From Linanthus parryae (Eukaryota; Streptophyta; Magnoliopsida; Ericales; Polemoniaceae): a stretch of 64,000 bases of DNA. The notes beneath the pieces were generated by a model. The model did no database searches. It was not told the DNA's origin and saw only the letters and a list, made by a program, of their open reading frames with translations. Positions 59,946 through 64,000 of this stretch are shown here, piece by piece. The stretch is taken from contig JALGPY010000009.1 of assembly GCA_023055425.1 (NCBI GenBank), forward strand, positions 34,763,275 to 34,827,274. Reading direction: 5' to 3'. Made by a program: the position numbers and the translations under genes. Position 1 is the first letter of the stretch, and each line of letters begins with the position of its first letter.

Positions 59946-62212
59946 TAGATTGCAATGCGTTAAAAATTTGGTTGGTGAGAAAATAATATAGTTTAGTTTG
60001 CAGCGTCTCAGCCCTATCTCCCAAATCCATTGCGGCTCTCTCTCAGTCCATTGCAGCTCTCTCTCATATCTATCGTCCAAGATCCACAATCGATTGCAGC
60101 TCTCTTTCATCTCTCGTCGAAGATCCTCAAATTGCTCCTCTGTCAATTTTGTCTTCTGTTTGAGTTGAAGCTCTCCTTTGATCCCTAAGTCGATCGATTC
60201 AGCTCTCAGTCGGTGATTCTCTCATCCTCTGAACGGTCGGTTTGAATAGTTGGAGGTTTCAAGGCTCTATTTGGCGAGTTCCGAAGATTCTAAGGTACAA
60301 TCAGCTCTCAGACTTTGAGATCTTCATCAATTGTTACTGCATATTCTTCTTCCAAGTTCTATCTGCATCAATTGTTTTCGAATTTTCCTTCTTCTGTGTT
60401 CTCTCTGCATGAATCATCTTATATATTGATTGTTTACATGTGTTGTTGTTTTTTCTTGCAGGTTCTGAAGCTGCAATCTAAGGTATGTTCACCTTTCAGC
60501 AGTCTTGTTTTCGTAATTCGGTGGAGATAGTTCCAATCTTAGTCTTGTTTTCGAAATTCGATGGAGATAGGAAATGTCTGCTTGCGTGGTTGATTTCATG
60601 AATCTATCCACTTTTGATAGTATATCCTGATTTTCGTAATTCGCAGTTTATGCTTTTAGTGCCAATTGTAGGACAAGATGAACTGCAGGACCAGTTGTTG
60701 TAGTCAAGCAATTTTGTGACATTCTGAATTCTAGTACAAAATGAATGAAGCAAAGAGCTAAATTCTTTAATTTCTAATATGGCTCAGAATTTCTAATATG
60801 TTGGTCTTTTGCTAGAGTACATTCTGTTTGTTTGTCTTTCGCTAGGCATGGTGATTTGAATTTCTAAGCACCTAGTGCAAACTGGGAGACAAATGTATCC
60901 TACTACATTCTATTTGTTGAATTTTCACTGAAATATAGACCTCACTCTAGCTTCTCTACACACTACACATAGCTCCTTATCCTGACCACGAGCTGGTTTT
61001 TCCCTTTTTTCGTAGCTGATTTTGTTGTATAGGAAAACCAAAAATATGATCATATTCTTTTGTCTGTGTGAATCACTTGCTCACACTTAACCTGAAATTG
61101 AACAATACATTTTTTCGCCCCGAGTTTGAAGCTTTTCTGATCTGGCCATTATGTTTGAGAATCTATCTTCCGATGTCTTCCACTGCAATACTGGAATTGA
61201 TAAGTACATTTATTTAGCTTTAGCTTTCATTGAGTCAAAAAATAATCAGAGAAGGATAGTAGCTGTTGTAGCTGTACCTTACTCCAACCAACATGTAAAG
61301 GTTCATTGAAATACTGAATGAACATGCTCGTCTAATATTTCTGTAATGCACTTTCAAGCAAGGTAATGAACTGAAATTGTTCTGGAATCGTAAAAAGAGC
61401 CCCCACTCTTTAACATATTGGTTTGCTTGAGTACTATCAGTGATAACCCTCAAAGGCTCCAAGTGTCTGATATTTCATTGCTTCTGTCCATTAACTCTGA
61501 GAAAACCTCTCAAGGGTGTTTTCGAAGACCCCCATCAAATTTTACACTTGTATTTGTAAATTGTGACTATATATCATTAGAAATGGAGTCTAGCTTATTC
61601 AGGTTAAAATTGGCACTTGACCTGCTTCATTCATAGATACAACACAAAGCGCTTGTTAGGTGCCAGTTCAATTTTGAGACACATGGTTATATGTACTCTG
61701 TGATTCACATGATTTTGTAGCCCGATGACACTCAAGTTGTTAGAATCTTGCATGGTAGGCAAAAAGCCCCTACTCGTTATGACCAAGTTTCCTTAGACAT
61801 CTCAGTAACAATGCATCATTCTTTGAACCTATTTTATGCAAAAGTGGTATTACAATAAATTATGGTGTTCATGAAGTAAAGATCTTATTTGTCATTGCTT
61901 GTTTTAAAGGATTTGAAGATGCAAAACCAGTTAGTTTCGCTCTGAAAAGCAAAGGTTTTTCTGCAATTGGAGCTGCAGGATTTTGCTGAGGTCCTGATTA
62001 TAGAATCCGCAACGCGCTTCTTGATGTGTGTATTTCAGTATTCTGTTTCATGATAACTCTGTACATTTCATCTATTAAATTCAAATCCATGATAACTCTG
62101 TTCCATCCACTGAAAATGAATTTAGTACTGGTAACAAGTTGAAACGATTTATTGAGTAATCTTTAGTGTCCTTTTCGGTCCCGGCATCTTATGTTCTTGT
62201 TTTTCTCTTCAG
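59946..62212. other. Non-coding stretch with no recognised gene
   Basis: Contains a repeated CTCTC/TTGCAGCTCTC-rich segment (60005-60120) and intron-like T-rich DNA. A possible 21-base exon (60462-60482) sits between TTCTTGCAG and GTATGTT. A 30-base phrase (AGTCTTGTTTTCGNAATTCG...) occurs twice at about 60500 and 60540. No open frame resembles a known protein. Confidence 0.5.
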
Positions 62213-63313
62213 AGGGCTAGGAGAATCCATGGGTTAAATCAGACTGGAAATACACTTCTTGCAAGTGGAACGGAGATGTCAATGATAAAGGTATCCCTTT
62301 CACTCTTGTACTCTTTTCTCATACAAAGTCTTAAGCAATTGTAACCACTAACAAGTGTCACTAGCCAGTCTTAAGCGAACTGGTAGCTTGTACTCTACTA
62401 GACCTTCTTCCACATTTATTTTGATTAGTTGCTTTTAACAATATTGACTCGGGTAACATTTTGATTGCAGCCTGAAGATGGGAACATTCCTGATCCTGAA
62501 GATATCAAGCCAGAGGTATTTGATTGTTTTTCATATCTTGGTTTATTTTTCGTATCCCTCCTATTATAAAACTTGTATGTGAAAGTAAAAAAGTAGGAAC
62601 ATGCATCGTTGCTGTCTGCTGGGATGCATCACCTGATTCATTTGGTAAATAGTCTAAATGATTTTTAGGTACAAAAGCGTGGATGTCTTGGTTAGTAACA
62701 TGCACTCGGTACTTGTGAAAATATACTTGATAGAAGCCCTTGAATAATCTTGGCCACAACTCACAATGACACTTACATGATTTATACAACCCTAGGTTCT
62801 CTTGGGGTTGGAGCCTCGGACCTGAGAGAGCACACTCCTGAGACGTAAGTCAGAGGGTTGGCCACAAATTACAATGACACCGGAATGCTATCATTATGCA
62901 TCAGAAACCTACGTAAACTATCACTATGTATGAGTCGGATATAGGTAGAAGAATTGCACCATCTTAGGGCTTGCTGGTGTTAGCACAACTCAAACAGCTT
63001 TCCCTTACAGACAGTTTTCCTTTTGGTTTGTGCATTCTGTTTCATAGTTACTTCTGCTATTTCAGCCCAATTTTGAAGTATTTTATTCACACATGACAAG
63101 ATGTGCATACATGAACTATGCGTTCAGATTAAAACTTTTCATCCTGGAAACTTGATTGTTGCCCGAATTTCATTTTTATCTTTAAAGCCTATTGCTGATT
63201 TATTTTCTTTTTCAATCTTGCTCATTGCAGAGTTTGACTTTGGTTTCTTCTGATGATTTTTTGCTGGATTTGTTGTTGGAGAGGGTCGGGAAGGAAATGC
63301 CAATGTCTTCATA
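62213..63313 (+). other. Chain of possible small exons of an unrecognised gene fragment
   Basis: Three segments with good splice borders stay in one frame: 62213-62290 (acceptor TCTTCAG, donor GTATCC), 62471-62515 (acceptor TTGCAG, donor GTATTT) and 63231-63313 (acceptor TTGCAG, donor GTAAGC). The encoded peptides include the acidic PEDGNIPDPEDIKPE and SSDDFLLDLLLERVGKEM. I do not recognise the protein. The last segment ends in phase with an acceptor at 63526, which leads into the sucrose synthase fragment. It could be captured host exons inside the transposon or a decayed host gene. Confidence 0.35.
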
Positions 63314-63526
63314 GTAAGCCACTTTACTGAATTCTTAAACAGAATGTTAATAACGTAATCCTGGGAATTTTGAGACTCTGAATACTCATTCTCTGCAGGC
63401 AATAGTCCATTTCTATTAGTACTGGCTTTCTCTGCCCTGCCTTCCTCCTCGTGTATTTGCAGTGTAATTGATCGCATGCATATTAGATTATTTATTTATT
63501 TGTTGTGACTATTGTCTCTGTTGTAG

Positions 63527-63998
63527 CTTGGCTGAGAAGAAGAAATTAAACATGGTTGCTGCTGATGATCATGTCCTAACTCGAGTTCAGTCTTGGTGAG
63601 CACGTGGATAGCGTTCTCACTACACTCTGCAATGAATATCCAAGTAAGTGGCTAATTTCCTCCATCAATATTTATTGCAATCAACTGACCCTTAATTGAA
63701 TTCAATTGAATCGAATCTCTCTTCCTCTTCCTCTTCGTCTTCCTCTAGTATTGAAATTCATGGAAAAAGGCTTCTAAAACGCCTCAGCTGGAAGCTGCTT
63801 TTGAAGCACTACCTGAAGATTCCCAAAAGAAACTGCATGATTCTAGATTTGAAGAGATACTCAAATCTGCACATGAAGCAATAGTTTTGCCTCTTTGGGT
63901 TGCACTAGCTGTTCGTTCAAGGTCTGGTAGTTGTTGATCAGTTGAACCTACCCGATTATCTTCAGCTCAAGGAACAACTTGTTGATGGCACACCATAA
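63527..63998 (+). pseudogene. 5' fragment of a sucrose synthase gene, frameshifted
   Basis: After an acceptor (CTGTTGTAG) there are 25 untranslated-like bases, then an ATG at 63552 starting AADDHVLTRVQS. Further on come [19 protein letters not shown], then [21 protein letters not shown] and, at the edge, [21 protein letters not shown]. These are the N-terminal domain motifs of plant sucrose synthase, the cytosolic enzyme interconverting sucrose plus UDP and UDP-glucose plus fructose. A frameshift and stop at about 63590-63600, another frame change near 63775 and a deletion near 63924 (the usual WEYIRVNV segment is missing) show it is not functional. An intron with GT...AG borders may span about 63643-63747. 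Catalytic domains would lie beyond the window, if present. Confidence 0.75.
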
Positions 63999-64000
63999 GT

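Larger units (their letters stand above)
59693..64000 (+). mobile_element. CACTA-like DNA transposon, left end (right end not seen)
   Basis: CACTACAAGGAATTTGTG begins exactly where the array LTR is cut. CACTACAAGAAA-type ends are typical of plant CACTA (CMC) transposons. Two related subterminal segments follow at about 59746-59830 and 59869-59945 (TTGTTGCAAAAA ... TTTTGTC(C/T)C(C/T)AAAAG), as in CACTA subterminal repeats. No transposase is recognised in the 4.3 kb shown and no inverted partner end was found. The extent to the window edge is an assumption. Confidence 0.6.

Noticed and set aside
61235..62789. Short ORFs in the CACTA-like interior (72-94 codons)
   Set aside because: Intron-like AT-rich DNA with no similarity recognised. 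The splice-bordered chain on the plus strand is a better candidate.

Overview
This is a repeat-dense window from a flowering-plant nuclear genome, most likely a eudicot. Almost all of it is Ty3/gypsy LTR retrotransposon DNA with initiator-tRNA-Met primer-binding sites, nested several levels deep. A CACTA-type transposon end and degraded sucrose synthase exons lie at the right edge. I find no intact host gene, rRNA, tRNA gene or CRISPR array.

Layout, left to right. (1) 1-6334 is a minus-strand gypsy element ('element 1'). Its gag-pol runs off the left edge and its 3.3 kb 5' LTR is at 3057-6334. It sits in the integrase region of the leftmost unit of the next array. (2) 6335-28106, resuming at 58512-59692, is a minus-strand tandem array of a chromovirus-type gypsy element (CRM- or Galadriel-like). 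It has at least five internal units (A to E) separated by single shared 337-bp LTRs, with a period of about 4.92 kb. Every unit carries nonsense, frameshift or deletion lesions. (3) 28112-58506 is a 30.4 kb insertion into unit E, flanked by the 5-bp duplication ATCAT. It is a minus-strand element with about 3.4 kb LTRs that encodes gag but no visible pol. A 3.7 kb piece (5'-truncated LTR plus the 3' part of gag) is present three times in tandem. (4) 39926-53886 is a plus-strand Tekay/Del-like gypsy element inserted in that gag (duplication CCTCT). It carries one long gag-pol frame broken by two in-frame stops. (5) 49719-52037 is a solo LTR inserted in the 3' LTR of element 4 (duplication TTTTC). 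(6) 59693-64000 begins with a CACTA-like terminus that cuts off the last array LTR. It then holds low-complexity non-coding sequence, a chain of possible small exons, and a broken 5' fragment of a sucrose synthase gene that reaches the right edge.

Order of events from nesting: the array is the oldest layer, followed by the gag-only element, the Tekay-like element and finally the solo-LTR element. Element 1 and the CACTA-like element also postdate the array. Element 1 and the gag-only element share LTR motifs and gag type. The gag-only element may therefore have been mobilised in trans by relatives of element 1 (inference). The most notable structures are the shared-LTR array, with evidence of a monomer-length duplication out of phase with the LTRs, and the internal triplication of the gag-only element.
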